From positions 15,686,001 to 15,750,000 of the forward strand of contig OZ038456.1 in the NCBI GenBank assembly GCA_964036195.1: 64,000 nucleotides of DNA. Direction: 5' to 3'. Source of the DNA: Sphaerolaimus hirsutus (taxonomy: Eukaryota > Nematoda > Chromadorea > Monhysterida > Sphaerolaimidae). The stretch's first letter is position 1, and each line of letters opens with the position of its first letter. The notes under the pieces were generated by a model. That model saw only the letters and a program-made list of their open reading frames with translations. It was not told where the DNA came from and did no database searches. Shown here piece by piece: positions 1-12,619 of this stretch. The translations under genes were made by a program, and so were the position numbers.

Positions 1-568
1 TACGGCTGCCATTTATTGTGTGGGTGCCCACAACATTTGCCTACATATATGCCAAGTGGCACCCCCTGGCAACACCTTGTTCTGCTGCTACAGATTGATG
101 AATGTTTTCTCTCAAATTTTTCCCCCGCAAATATAAATGGGAATTTTCAAAAAACACACAAAATACAGCTGCAGTAAAGTGCACAGCCAATTTTTTTTTG
201 TGCTGCCAACACAAGTGATGAATACACTTGTGTTGGTGCCTTTTCAAATAAAATAAAAATTACTTATGGCTTGCCCACAGCCATTTTTTGACTGCTGGTC
301 AGTTGGGAGTATAATTTGGCACCTGGTCCACTCACCCCCACAAAACTTGCCCCCAGCAAGCAGGCATGGATTACAAAACCATGACAACAATGATTTTAAA
401 CTTTGTGATTAAAAAAGGGTGGTTGTGATTGAAAAACTGTGATGTTCAATTTTCTGGGCATGACCTCTTTATTTGTTTGGCCCAGTCACAGTAAATACAG
501 GGCACATTGCCCATTGGCCCCTATAGGTTTTTATCAAATAATTAGTGTCCACACTGAATGGGCACAAG

Positions 569-2512
569 TAGGGTTGGCAAGCGATTTTTTTTAAGCGATT
601 TTTTTTTAAATCGCAGCCCCTGCGCCGATTTTTTTTTTAAAAAATCACTGGGGAAAAAATTGAGTACTCATGCACTAGGTAAAATGCAAAAATTTTGCGC
701 GCATTGGCGCAGTTTCATGCAAGCAATCCACCAGTTGTTTTTTTCCATGGCTTTTACAAGCACTTTGGTGGTGTAGCACCTGTTTCTGTGTGCTTTTAAG
801 CATAGAAGGTAGGCTGTGAATCATTTGGGGTAGTATTAGGGTGTCAAAAAAAATTTTTTACGGAAAACGGAAAACGGAAAGGTAAAAAATTTTCACTTTA
901 CGGAAAACGGAAAACGGAAAGGTAAAAAAAATTTCTGCTGGAAAATGGAAAACGGAAAGGTAAAAAAATTTCACTCAGGCAAAAACGGAAAGGTAAAAAA
1001 AAATTATCAGCCGGAAAATGGAAAACGGAAAAATGAAATGCCGGAAAACGGAAAGCAAAATTTTCATGGAAATGGAAAAAAATAAAGTGAAATTTGCATG
1101 GAAATGGACAAATTTGCATGCAGGTTTGCCTGTTTGGCTTTGATTGTGGTAGCTGTACATTCTGCAACTATGGATCATGCCAGTAACTTCACTTGTAGTT
1201 CAAGCTTAACTGAACCAACAAAAAATCATCAAAAGGTAGCAAAAATACACTACAACAACAATGAAGTTGGAGTAGATGTGGGTCGACATGGAGGCCCACA
1301 ACCCCAAGACAATTGAACAATGTTTGTATGGGAAAACAGAAAAGCTTATACATAATGTGTTTCCTCAATCTAATGAACAAATTTCACGTCTTGCATTGAC
1401 AGCAGGTCTTTTATCCAACAGGTATTCAACTTGGACTTCTGCTGCACTTTCCTTGATGTGTTGCATGAGGGCTTGACCATTCGGCAACATTTCCAAAATC
1501 AGCAGTCTTCCCAAATCGATAGGCGGGTGGTCGTAACGTGATGTCGCAGGTTGACAAATCAGCCAAATCAGTTTGTGTGGTGATGTTGCGCAGACTGGCC
1601 AGGTACTTGGGATTGCCAAGCAGAATCAAGCCATCGGCAGCAAACATCTTTGTTTTGACAATCCAAGACTCCGAGTTTTGTGAGCATGTCTCTCTCTTCA
1701 TGTCTTTGTGAGCACGTCCGATACAGATTTGGATACAGATAAAAATTATGAATGACACAAGAACCTGGTAGAAAAAAACACCATAGTGGAAAAAGATAAA
1801 TACAGATTGGAAAAAAAATGGAAAAATGCCAGAAAACTGAAAATCGAGCCAGAAAATGGAAAAATGGCCTGGAAAAATGGAAACGGAAAGGTAAAAATTT
1901 TTCAGCCGGAAAATGGAAAAATGGGCCGGAAAAACGGAAACGAAAAGGTAAAAAATTTTCAGCTGCCGGAAAACGGAAAACGGAAAGGTAAAAATTTTCA
2001 GCTGCCGGAAACAGGAAAGGTAAAAAAATTTCAGCTGCCAGAAAATGGAAAACGGAAAGGTAAAAAATTTTCCTGCGGAAAGGCGGAAATGGAAAACGGA
2101 ATTGGAAATTTGACACCCTAGGTAGTATACATTGTTTTGCTATGTGTTTTCTTATCAAACATGAATGGAAATGCATTCGTGTTCTCAGTGAAAACAAGCA
2201 ATTTCTGCAAACAAAAATGCTAATGGTCGATGAAATTTGATTCACGCAGCAAATACAACAATTTTATTACCTTTTAACTTCAAAATAACTGACTTTTAAG
2301 CTTTTCCACAGCTGTACAGTACTTATATTACCACAGAACAAATAACTGTACACTGCCAATCAATTTACATGTATTTTATCACTCTCAGAGGCGATTTTCG
2401 AGTGAAATGGAACTAATTACGACCCCAGCAATTTTTTTTTAAATCGATTTTTTTTATCCATTTTTTTTTTAAATCGGGGTCGTTAAAAAAAATCGATTTT
2501 TTTCCAACCCTA
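569..2512. mobile_element. hAT MITE, TAGGGTTGG family, nested host
   Basis: TIRs are TAGGGTTGGCAAGCG and, at the right, TTTTCCAACCCTA. The 8-bp target duplication is GGCACAAG at 561-568 and 2513-2520. The ends are filled with AAAATCGATTTTTT words. Confidence 0.9.
837..2120. mobile_element. hAT MITE, TAGGGTGTC / AAAACGG family
   Basis: TIRs are TAGGGTGTCAAAA and TTGACACCCTA. The duplication is GGTAGTAT at 829-836 and 2121-2128. Both arms are arrays of GGAAAACGGAAA. The middle (about 1095-1790) is a unique sequence with coding-like frames. Confidence 0.9.
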
Positions 2513-3686
2513 GGCACAAGTATTTTGTCATTTGCATCAAGACATTGCAGGCGCCGGACATGCTGTCAGGCGTGTGCCCCCTTTACGCAGGGCCATTTTT
2601 ATTGTTAGCTATAAAAAATACTTGAATGCAAAAACGGGGCCCAGGAACAGCCATATGTTGCCCCTGACTGCAAACAAGCCAATTCTGGCCTCCATGTGCT
2701 CCATGAATAGCTTGGGATAGTGGATTGTCCACTTTTTCAAACCTATGTTTTTCTCAAAAAAAAATTCATGTTTGATCAACAATGCCATCATTGTGTGGGG
2801 CTTCTGGAGGTTCTGAGTGGGTGGAAAAGTTGCACATAATTACAATCTACCAATGTCAAAAAAACTTTTTGGTCTCAAATGTCCAGAAAAAATTGTATCA
2901 AAAATGTTTGTTTCATCGGGAACAAAAATTTGTATGGAATTCCCATTTATATTTGCCAGAAGAAAACATGGAGAAAAAAAATTTTCTGCATCAAGGGTGG
3001 CCTGAGGGGGGGGGGTGCACCTTGGGTATATATAGAAAATACTTGGGGGCACCCTCACACAAGATGAAAGCCTAACAGCTTGCATGTGGGATTTGAAAAA
3101 TACAAGTAAGTGATTTTCCCATTTATATTTTCCACCAGTTTAAATACATGAATTGAGAACGTCAAAATGAGATACCGGATAAAAGTGGAGACATGTGTTT
3201 ATGACCGCAGTATTTTTTGCCAGTGTTCATCCTGGCAAAATTCAGTCAATATTCCTGTGTACATATTTGCAGAAACATGATCAGGAAGTGAACTGTTTTA
3301 ACATTTTACATCCAGTCTTTAAAAAAAGGTACTTCATCAACTCCTAAATATCTAAATACCTCAGGAAATGACAAAATTTATTTGCTTAGTGTATTTTTGT
3401 GATGGGGTGGTGGTCGCGTGTCAATTCAAAATCGGGATGTCTGACACTAATCCGAACAGGCATACTAACATTTCCTGTAAAAAATATAATGAACAGCTTT
3501 GTGAGAATTATCAGTGAAAAATGTAAAATTGGGTCAATTTACTTCAAATATTCAAATATCGGTATTTCTAACAAAACAAGGCTGCGTACAGAAAATTCCC
3601 ATACATCAAACCGCAAAATATTTATCCAAATCGTACTCAGAGAGGGAAAATAAAAACAAGCTGCCCGAGTGAAGCGGCAGACGAGG

Positions 3687-3882
3687 CCTGGGCGCAGTCC
3701 CAAGGCTTGTAAAGTGTGAAGTCAAGTGTAAAACGTCATGTAAAATGTCAATCGAAACAGAAATATAAGATTTTTTACTTAACTTTTGACATTTTGCATG
3801 ACAATTGACAAATTTGTATGACATTTGAGTTTTGACACTTAACTTTACACTTTACGGGGAGTTTACAGGGACTGGCACCGGG
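3687..3882. mobile_element. Palindromic TGTCATGTAAAA-family MITE
   Basis: The ends are CCTGGGCGCAGTCCCAAGGC and, reversed, CCCGGTGCCAGTCCCTGTAA. The interior has TGTAAAACGTCATGTAAAAT and ATTTTGCATGACAATTGACA. A hAT MITE abuts its right border. Confidence 0.65.
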
Positions 3883-3891
3883 AGTCTGGTT

Positions 3892-4663
3892 TAGGGTTCA
3901 AACGGGACCAGTTTTTTGGACCGGGACCGGGACCGGGACCAGAAATTTTTCTTATCGGGACCGGGACCGGGACCGGGACTAGGTGGTCGGGACCGGGACC
4001 GGGACTGGCATTTTTCAATTGTCGGGACCGGGACCGGGACTGGGGCGTCCGGACCGGGACCAGGATTTGCCGAACCAGGTACCAGGACCACAGCCCCCTT
4101 TTGAGCCCTGTCGGGACCGATAACCATTTGAATGCATATTTTCCGAAGTTTCATACGATTTTGACACTTCATTCAATCAAAATTGTCATCAAAAATATAA
4201 TAAAAGTCAAAATTCAATTGAGTCACAAAAAAGGACAACATGCACGAAAATTATGACAGTGAGTATTGATACATTAGCTGGCGCAGTGCTTTCTGAGGGA
4301 AAATAAATTTTTCAGCCTTCTCTGATGTCGAACATGAATGAGAATGTTTGGAACTCACCAAAAAAACGGCAAAAATTCGTCGACAGAATGAGAATGCGCC
4401 GACTGGCGCGAATTTTTTGCGAATTTTACAAGTATTTAAGAGGCAAAATTTGGATCCAGTCCGGTCAATTTTTCTTATCGGGACCGCTGAAAAATTCCGG
4501 GACCGGGACCGGGACTGGGTGGTCGGGACCGGGACCGGGACTGGCCTTTTTCAATTGTCGGGACCGGGACCGGGACTGGGGTGTCGGGACCGGGACCGGG
4601 ACCGTCCCAGTCCCGACTTTTTGCCGAACCATGTACCGGGACCGCGGTCCCGTTTGAACCCTA
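3892..4663. mobile_element. hAT MITE, TAGGGTTCAAACGGG / GGGACC family
   Basis: TIRs are TAGGGTTCAAACGGGACC and GGTCCCGTTTGAACCCTA. The duplication is GTCTGGTT at 3884-3891 and 4664-4671. The arms are arrays of GGGACCGGGACC. The middle is AT-rich with no recognised gene. Confidence 0.92.
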
Positions 4664-4751
4664 GTCTGGTTCACAGACGTTCTTGTGACAAGGTAGAATT
4701 CACAAACTGGTCACCCTTAACACCTAGAAGTACATTTTAGTTCACACCCCA

Positions 4752-4926
4752 GGGGCCAGTTCAGCAAATGGCAAAGCAACCAGTATTACTATTACTAATA
4801 GAAACTATTACTCTTTCTATTTACCTTTTTTAATTTTTCACTTTACTCTTAACTCTTTATTTGATTCTTTACTTTTAACTTTCCTATGTAATTTTCTGAT
4901 TACTTTACAACTTTCGGAACTGACCC
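4752..4926. mobile_element. GGGGCCAGTTC-type palindromic MITE
   Basis: The left end is GGGGCCAGTTCAGCAAATGG. The right end, reversed, is GGGTCAGTTCCGAAAGTTG. It is related to copies at 23863, 37050 and 63362. Confidence 0.55.
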
Positions 4927-5437
4927 TCGGCGTTTTCCCAAGCTTTACTTTTCTTGAAACTTCCTGTCAAATGGCATGCCATTCAATTGCACCCAGAACA
5001 GAATAAAGCACCTTGGCAGGTAAAAAGAAAATCGCTATGCTATAAGGCTTGTATGCCATAGTTCAAAAAGGACAAATGAGCATACAGGTTAAGTGATAAG
5101 AGGAGAGATGAAAATCGCAGACTACAAGTTACCCTCACGCCCATCACTTTCACATTCCCTCATCACTTGACAAACAGTGAAACCAGGCCCAGGCAGCGAG
5201 ACTGGGCGGCGGCGCGAATTGTAGGGGGGCCGGCTGCACCCGGTTCGAATGGCCGCCGCCGCGGCGACAGCTCATGCGCGCTGTGCGGCGAAACAGAAAC
5301 ATATGAGCTCGGCCGGGCCCCGTCGCCGCACGTAATTACGACCAGCGACCGAATTTAGTAGCCTGGCAGCGCGGCGGCGCGCCCTTTGCGTCGGGCTGCC
5401 CGACTCGTCGCGCGGCGGGGTGATGGCGGCCCGCAGA

Positions 5438-5638
5438 CTAGTTGACAGATACAGGTGTGTCAACTGGTTCGGGTCAACTCAGATTGCGGGTTCACGTGTC
5501 GCACGGCGATCTTCCAATGCACTTGCTTGAATATCTATTTTTCAATATCGCCGCGTGTGCATCCGGAGATCGCTCTGCGACTCGTGAAGCCTAAATCTGA
5601 GTTGACGCAGACAAGTTGACACACAAGTGTCAACTGGT
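5438..5638. repeat. Inverted repeat, TCAACTCAGATT type, in a GC-rich patch
   Basis: The arm at 5438-5485 (ACTAGTTGACAG to GTCAACTCAGATT) pairs with 5593-5638 (AAATCTGAGTTGAC to CAACTGGT). The surrounding 5160-6010 is unusually GC-rich with short open frames only. I recognise no gene there. Confidence 0.6.
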
Positions 5639-6435
5639 CTGCGTACCGCCAACAGAGCGCCGCCTCGCTCTAATGAACGCGCCCAATCGGGCAGAATAGT
5701 GTCGCATCCCAAACACAATCAATCGGGCTGCCCGCAAAAAACCGCGTCGGGCAGGTAAAATTAGAATTCAGCAGCCCAGCGCTTCAGATGACGCACGAGC
5801 GGACAGACGCGCAGACGCGAATTGCCGGCAGCGCGGAAACACGCCAAAGTTCGAGTTGTGTTTACATCGCCCTGGCTCATTGCGGATTTCTTAATGATCT
5901 TGGAAGAGTGCCAAGATTCAATAAGGCTCGGCCACGCAGCGTGAACACGCGCAAAAAGGCTGAATATCCTACAGTGATTAAAAGCGATCATTCTACGCCG
6001 ATATCGCATAGTTAGATTCTAACCGGGCAAATGAACAAAACTGCAGACGGATTCACATACTGAGACGGGCTTATTGGCAAGGTTATAATAAATAATTAGA
6101 GAGACAAGCGCCCCGTATTTATGGCGGGGTTTTGCGGGCACTAATCTATTGGGATATAAAACCGGGGCTTGTGACTTCATTGGAGCCAAGTTTGCACGCA
6201 CTGAGACTAGAAAAATAGTCGGTAAAAGAATGGAAAAGTGTCGTCGACATTCTATTGTACCTACTCGTTTTTTTCTATTTTTGAAAAGTCCAGGAAGGAT
6301 TGGGAAAGATATTTGGATACGCTGGTTTTTAACGGAATGGACTTTTGGGATATCGGATAAGGGATATCGGGAGTGGACTTTTGGATATCCGAAAGTCATG
6401 GATGCTTGAATCTTGGATATTTTGAATTTCAAGGC

Positions 6436-6693
6436 GCTCCACACACAGCGCTTTTAAAAATAAGTTCGAACGTTTTTTGGCAAAGTATGAATACCGCATT
6501 TCTTCTAATAAAAGAGCGCCATTCTATTTTTTCGTCAACTTGTTTACCTGCCGTTCTATTGGAGGTTGACGAAACAAAATAGAAAATAAACAATACGAAA
6601 TAAAAAATAAAATTCTTCTAGAAGAAGAAATACGGTATTCATACTTTGCCAAAAAACGTTCGAACTTATTTTAAAAATCACTGTGTGTGGAGC
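6436..6693. mobile_element. Foldback element, GCTCCACACACAG ends
   Basis: The arms of about 70 bp run GCTCCACACACAG, TAAGTTCGAACG, GGCAAAGTATGAATACCG and are repeated inverted at the right. Its core is a TACCGTATTTCTTCTAATAG-type element. Confidence 0.75.
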
Positions 6694-7123
6694 AGCATTG
6701 CATTTGTTCATTATAAAAATAGAAAAAAAGATTGATTATTTGTTCTGTCTGGGAAATTTTTGTCACACAAAGACCTAAACGTAAGCATACTCTGTGAAAA
6801 AACGATCTGGTGCTGAAGGAAAAAGCCGAAAAAATCCCTAGACATTTTCACAGAATAAAACACACGCATAAAATGGATGCCTTTCAGAGATCAGTGCAGT
6901 ATCCTTTGGGATGCTCTGCAAATACCTGCACATGACCAGTGGCATGAATTTTGTGTGTTGGCCTCAATGTTTTCAATGTTGTGTCAAATGTATGTGGGCG
7001 CAAGAGTTATGAAGACAATAATTATAGGAATTTTAACTGTGTGTGTAAATGTAGCCACCTACCAGGTGGCCATTTCAATGCTGTAACTGTAGTGCGGGTA
7101 TTCCCTCTAAATACCCATGTATT

Positions 7124-7260
7124 TACCATATTTCTTCTAATAGAACAGCGCCATTCTATTTTTTTCATCAACTTTTTTACCTGCTGTTCTATTGGAGGTT
7201 GCCATTCTATTTATATCATCACACAATTTTTCACACATTACTATTAGAATAAATACGGTA
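7124..7260. mobile_element. TACCRTATTTC element, TAGAACGGC sub-family
   Basis: The ends are TACCATATTTCTTCTAATAG and AATAAATACGGTA. The inside repeats CCATTCTATT and CTGTTCTATTGGAGG. TA borders both sides. Confidence 0.7.
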
Positions 7261-8837
7261 CTTTGTAATGCAGTTATTTTACTGTTGGTGCCCTACATTT
7301 GACACAAAAGAAGACAGCAATAACATAATTTCATGATTATTCATAATAATGTAATTCATGGATGAATCAGTTGCATCATTGCATGAGATTACGTACACCA
7401 TCAGTAGGCTATCACAGCAAAGATGGGTGTGTGCTGCATTGGGCAGCTGGCAGAATGTGCATGAAGTAGCATGCTTCCATGCACCTCTGCATGCTTCCAC
7501 CAGCATCACAACATTTCTGGTGAAGTGTCTTCCACATGCTTCACCTAGAGCTCCACACTTCCTTCACACACTTTCAAAATTGAGGAAGACACTTCCTCAT
7601 GTTGTTGCTTCCCCACAAATCACTAACATGTACTTGTGGGCATCATACATATAAAAATGTCTTCACGCAGACTTTCATGATGTGTGTGGAAGTGCTGGCA
7701 CGCTTGGTGTAGCATCAGGAAATATCAGCATGAAGACACTTCACGATGCTTGACCATGCATCCACATCCTTATTTTTTGCTGTGTCAAGTGCTCTGCTGT
7801 TTTTGCTATGGAATGTCAAGTGTTTATATTGAAAGAATCCAGAGTAGCCTGAATGTAAAGTTGTGGTAGCTCACACTAACACTTACCCAGATTGCTCCAC
7901 CCGCTGCACAAGTAAACAACAGCTAAACTGCACAGCAGTGTTGCTACACTTCATGTGATTGTATTATAATGCCATTGTATTTACATGAGGATTGCTACTT
8001 GTCAAAGTAAAAGCAGTGGTTTGTGTTATCCAAACAGCACTGTTATGTAAGCTGTACTATACTATTCATTCAACTCTGCTTTACATTAATAGTTCTTGCC
8101 ATAAATATGTACCTTTACTCCAGTTACATGAAAGTCTGTATGCGCTATCATTTATGTCTCACGTTGGAAGCATGCCAATCACTACCTATCTAAGCTGCAA
8201 TTTTTGTGAAAAGATGAAAACATGGATGTCCAGAGACTTTTGGCACGCCTCTTTAGAGAATCGATAGAAGCCAACGGACATACACGCATGCGTATTTACA
8301 TATAGGTACCGCAGTGCTGCGCGCACGCATGGCATACACTCACGCAATTGCACTGTGCTTGCTTTGCAGGCACAAGCCGCCCGCAGAGTTTGTATCTAAA
8401 CCAAGTTCTCCTACTACTGTATTTACATGCAATGCGTATCATGGTATTAGTGATACAAAAGTACCAGCGCTACAAATACTGATAAATGGTGCAAATGCCG
8501 TTATATGCGTCGACTAGATGGGTCGACAGATGCGATAACATTCAAATGCGAATAAACAATAAATTTAACCCCCTTGAACTTGAATAACGCCACAATTAAA
8601 CTTGTGGCTTGTGAAAAAAGATATTTTTTAACTGTCTGATACACAAAGACATCAAGGAATGTAGCTGCGCCCACACTGATGCATCCAAATGGGAATGGAA
8701 TGCAAATGAAGTGAGCCAAATGAACGTGTAGCAGAGTTGTGAAAAATACCAAAACTTTTTCAAAGTATATGTAAATGTAAATTATTTATCTTTTACTCAC
8801 CCCTCGAGAACAAAAAAAAATAAAGGAAATTTTCAAC
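7261..8837. other. No recognised gene
   Basis: Only short open frames are present. An isolated phrase CACGTTGGAAGCATGCCAAT near 8160 recurs (inverted or direct) near 13626, 13797 and 15859, so a repeat fragment sits here. Confidence 0.5.
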
Positions 8838-9291
8838 TACCGTATTTCCTCGAAACCCCCCCCCCTCGAAATACCCCCCCCCCCCTCGTTTGACCCCCCC
8901 CTCTCGAGACCACTATGAAACAATCACCCCCCCCTCGAAATACCCCCCCCCCCAGATTGAGTGTAAAGAGAACGTACATGCCAAATACTGCAGTTTGTGT
9001 TCTGCGTAGTGCAGAACACACGTTAAAACAATGTCGGAATCACGTGAGAAAAGTGTTTATACCATCTACGTACTAATATTAGTCTACATAACCTTATAAA
9101 TGGCGGTTCTTGTTGTATTTTTCGACGTCTGCGTACGTTTCAGACGACAATTTCGTACTGGGATTTAAAAAAATCTCTTGTGAAATAATAACCCCCCCCT
9201 CGAAATACCCCCCCCCTCGTTTAACCCCCCCCCCTCTCGGGACCACTATGAAACAATTACCCCCCGGGGGGTATTTCGAGGAAATACGGTA
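8838..9291. mobile_element. TACCGTATTTCCTCGAAA element
   Basis: The TIRs TACCGTATTTCCTCGAAA and TTTCGAGGAAATACGGTA are perfect. The borders are TA. C-runs of 8-11 occur inside the left TIR. The inside carries the recurrent AAACTGCAGTATT / GTTCTGC block shared with 56.6 kb. Confidence 0.85.
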
Positions 9292-9866
9292 TTAGTCATG
9301 GTCATCAGTAAATGGGAAAATCAGGAAAATGTAACTGAATATTTTTTAGAAATTTTGCCCCAATTTTCACTCAAATATACTAATTTTCATATTTTTTGCC
9401 CATTTTCACCTTCAAATTCACCTACCTTTTTGGCTACTGTATCCATTTAACCCCTTGAATTGCAACCCCTCAAGATGCCCCAAGTGTGAGCGAGCTGAGG
9501 AAAGCATACCCGTCGTGAAATACCCCCATCTTGACATATAAACACATATGCAATATGTATGTATAAACCCCCTCATATGGCAGTATTTTGAGGAGATATG
9601 GTATAAATTCGTACCAACATTTGTCGATTTTCTCTATTTTTAGCATTTTTCACCCATTTCTCCCTAATATGCCTTGAAAAACCTAAATAAATGCATATCA
9701 GCAGTACATTTTCTGCACTCAAGTACGTTCAAAAAGTATATGTAAAAGTGTGTAACTTTTTTGGAGGGAACATAAACATCTTTGTTCTGTTCTTGAGTAT
9801 TTATAAAGTAAAAGTAAACATGTTTTAACAACCATGATTTGTAGCTGTAGGTAAGGAGTGCCCAGG

Positions 9867-10925
9867 CAGAGTTGTTAAAAGTACTGTAGTTTTTTTGTTT
9901 AAGTAAACGTAAACATTAAATACCGTATTTCCTCGAAATACCCCCAGGTTTTTTTTTCAGAATGAGAATTTTGAGGGGGGGTATTCTGAGGGGGGGGGGG
10001 TAATTCGAGGGGGGTTATTATAACGCCAGAAATTTTTTGAACAAATTTTTGAGGGAATGCGACAAAAATCACCATATATAAGAGTCTACAGCCTTATATA
10101 ATTATGTAGATGGTATAAACCATGTTCTAACGAAACACAATCTATGCATTGCATGGGTCATGAACCGCAGCTTTTGTCATTGACGTTCTATTTACACTCA
10201 ATTGGGGGGTATTTCGAGGGGGGGGGGGGTTATTAAATCATAGTGCCCATTTTGAGGGGGTATTTCGAGGGGTGGTCGATTTCGAGGGGGGTAATTCGAG
10301 GAAATACTCATTTTACTCCCTCAGGCCCTCTTTTACTCATCTTTTTTCTCATACCATTGGTACCTGACACTGGTGTCTAATAGTGCCATGGCAATTTTGG
10401 CACTTTTTCATTGCTACTCCAGAGTACAGATAATGTAAAATGATAAAAATAATTTTACTCTGCAAAAAAGTTGTGTAGAAAATGAGTGTTTACTAGTAAT
10501 GAACATTTTCTAATTTTCTACCCAGGAAAACTTAAAATTATGTAAAAGTAATTTTTTTGAAAAATGTAGAAGTGTGCATTTTCAATCAATTGCTTCTGCT
10601 GCCAATTCCGTCGCAATTTTGAGTGGTTTAAGACATTTTAAACTTTAATAACAGTAAAAAAAACCTTCTCCAAGACCTATTAACAATATTTGACCTGAAA
10701 AACTTGCAGATGCATGCGAAGCAATCACATTTATGCCCTTATTTATTTTTCTGAAATGTGTTTTCTGTACTAAAACTTTTACTGTTGGGCTTGGGGTTGG
10801 GTAGTTTCAAAAAGTACACATACTGGCGAGTACAGGTACTTTTTCCAAGGAAATTGTAATGTATTCATGCAGTACTCGAGTATACATATCTTTTGAGTAA
10901 ACATGGATACATTTTAACAGCTTTG
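9867..10925. mobile_element. hAT-like CAGAGTTGTTAAAA element with nested TACCGTATTT copy
   Basis: The left end is CAGAGTTGTTAAAAGTACTG and the right end ATTTTAACAGCTTTG. The interior has GTAAACGTAAA and ACTCGAG words. Target duplication is not clear (TGCCCAGG against TGCCTATG). 9921-10309 is a nested TACCGTATTTCCTCG element. Confidence 0.6.
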
Positions 10926-11099
10926 TGCCTATGTACAGTAAAGATGCAATTACAGCTCAAAGTGCTTTTCCCATAAATCTTCATATAGGACTAGGTAATG
11001 TTATAGTGACAAAATATATGCTAAAAAATTTAAAAAATGTGGACAAAAATACTCATGGGTTAAGAGTAAACTACTTTCGCACTTGCGGAACTGGCCCCA

Positions 11100-12560
11100 G
11101 GGGCCAGATTTAATTCTCCCTACAGATTTGTAGGGTAGGGCGTACGCCCGATAGATTTTTTAAAGTTCAGCCGCATCGGCGCACATGCACCGAGAGCAAG
11201 GCGGTTTGTAAAATATACGAAACCATCCCTTAAGGTCGCCGATATTGCAATATGACGTATATCGCTTTGATTTTGGCCCGGAAATCACTATTGTATCATT
11301 TCTTGGCCATCTGCCAATTCGCTTTTTATTTTATTTTGTCGGGCGGGTTTCTCGCATAAGTCGCGCTTTTGTACGCTCGTGCATGCATTTCTTTCTTGTT
11401 GCTGCCCTCATGGTTTCGGTTGCAGACAGTGAACACTAAAAAAGTGACCACCTGACTACACAAAAGCGCGACTTATGTGAGTAACAGAGTTGTTAAAAGG
11501 TACGTACATTTACTCGAAAAATACGCGTACGCGAGTACGCGGTAAATACGTTTACATATACTTTTTTTAAAGTAACGTACTCACATGTACGCGTACATTT
11601 TTAAGGCATACGCGTAAAGAAAATGTATTTCTGTGAATTCAATTTGGCACATATTTATAAGGTGACTACGCTGCAATTTACGATATTTCCTCGAAATACC
11701 CCTGGGAGTGATTGTTTTATAGTGAAAATTTTGAGGGGAGTTAAACAAGGGCGGGTATTTCGTGGGTTTTTTATTTAGCCAGAATGTTTCAGAACTCTCA
11801 GCACTAATTCGTTCTTTGTACATACGCTGAGGTAGAAAAATGCAACAACAAGCTCCATGTATAAGAGTATTTTTATTGATTTACATATTAATATATATGT
11901 ATGTAAATATAGATCGTATATACTCTGTTCTAACATGGCTTGGTCATTGTTTTAACATGTGTTCTGCATTTCACAGAACACAAACTGAAGGTTTTAATAT
12001 TTACGTTCCATTTACGTTCAATTTGGGGGGGGGGCTTTCGACAGGGGGCCAATTACTTTATTCGTAGGGCCATTTCAAAAAATGGTTTTATCAAAATTTA
12101 TTTCAAAAACGTACCCAGTTCTAGGTATATATTTTATGAAGAAAAGTGCTCGCTTTTGCATTTTAATGGGCAAAAAATTTTGTACTCACATTTACGCGTG
12201 CGTACGAGTAAAAAATAAGTATTTTACGTTTTCGATACTTTGTGGTGAGTAAAAAATAAATACTTTACGTTTACATATACTTTTAAAAAAGTTCAGTAAT
12301 TCTAACAACTCTGGTGAGTAACCCGCCCGACAAAATAAAAAAAAACGAATTGGCCAAGAAATGACGAAATCATGATTTCCGTGCCAAAATCGAAGTGATA
12401 TACGTCATATTGCAATATCGGCGACCTTAAGGGATGGTTTCGTATATTTTACAAACCGCCTTGCTCTCGGTGCATGTGCGTCGATGCGGCTGAACTTTAA
12501 AAAATCTATTGGGCGTACGCCCTACCCTACAAATCTGTAGAGAGAATTAAATCTGGCCCC
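11100..12560. mobile_element. Foldback element with about 300-bp arms, split by a hAT MITE
   Basis: The left arm begins GGGGCCAGATTTAATTCTC and includes GGGCGTACGCCC, GGCGGTTTGTAAAATATACG and GTCGGGCGGGTT. The right arm is its near-perfect complement, ending GAGAATTAAATCTGGCCCC. Removing 11485-12313 restores pairing through CAAAAGCGCGACTTATG. Confidence 0.85.
11485..12313. mobile_element. hAT MITE, CAGAGTTG family, nested
   Basis: TIRs are CAGAGTTGTTAAAAGG and CTAACAACTCTG. The duplication is GTGAGTAA at 11477-11484 and 12314-12321. It contains a degenerate TACCGTATTTC-type core. Confidence 0.88.
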
Positions 12561-12619
12561 GGGTGTTTTGAAGTGATTGACAGGTAGTTTTGTCCTACCC
12601 ATACTTTACCAACTGCATA

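Larger units (their letters stand above)
1..3132. repeat. 1.1-kb interspersed repeat, copy A, interrupted by hAT MITE
   Basis: 1-568 and 2513-3132 together match 56885-58046 in order and orientation, by phrases such as CAAGTGGCACCCCC, AGGGCACATTGCCCATTGGC, AACAGCCATATGTTGCCCCT and AATAGCTTGGGATAGTGG. The outer parts are imperfect inverted repeats of each other (AAATATAAATGGGAATT and AATTCCCATTTATATTT). No transposase frame is visible. Confidence 0.7.

Noticed and set aside
1568..2245. 225-codon minus frame rich in Phe-Arg-Phe-Pro
   Set aside because: Most of it is the complement of the GGAAAACGGAAA arrays. Only the central cargo part is worth testing.
5220..5260. tRNA B-box-like GGTTCGAAT in a GC-rich patch
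   Set aside because: No matching A box, acceptor stem or anticodon arm could be folded around it.
6019..6444. 141-codon minus frame
   Set aside because: No recognisable domain, no splice partners, and part of it reads through GATATCCGAAAGTC-type internal repeats. Not supportable.
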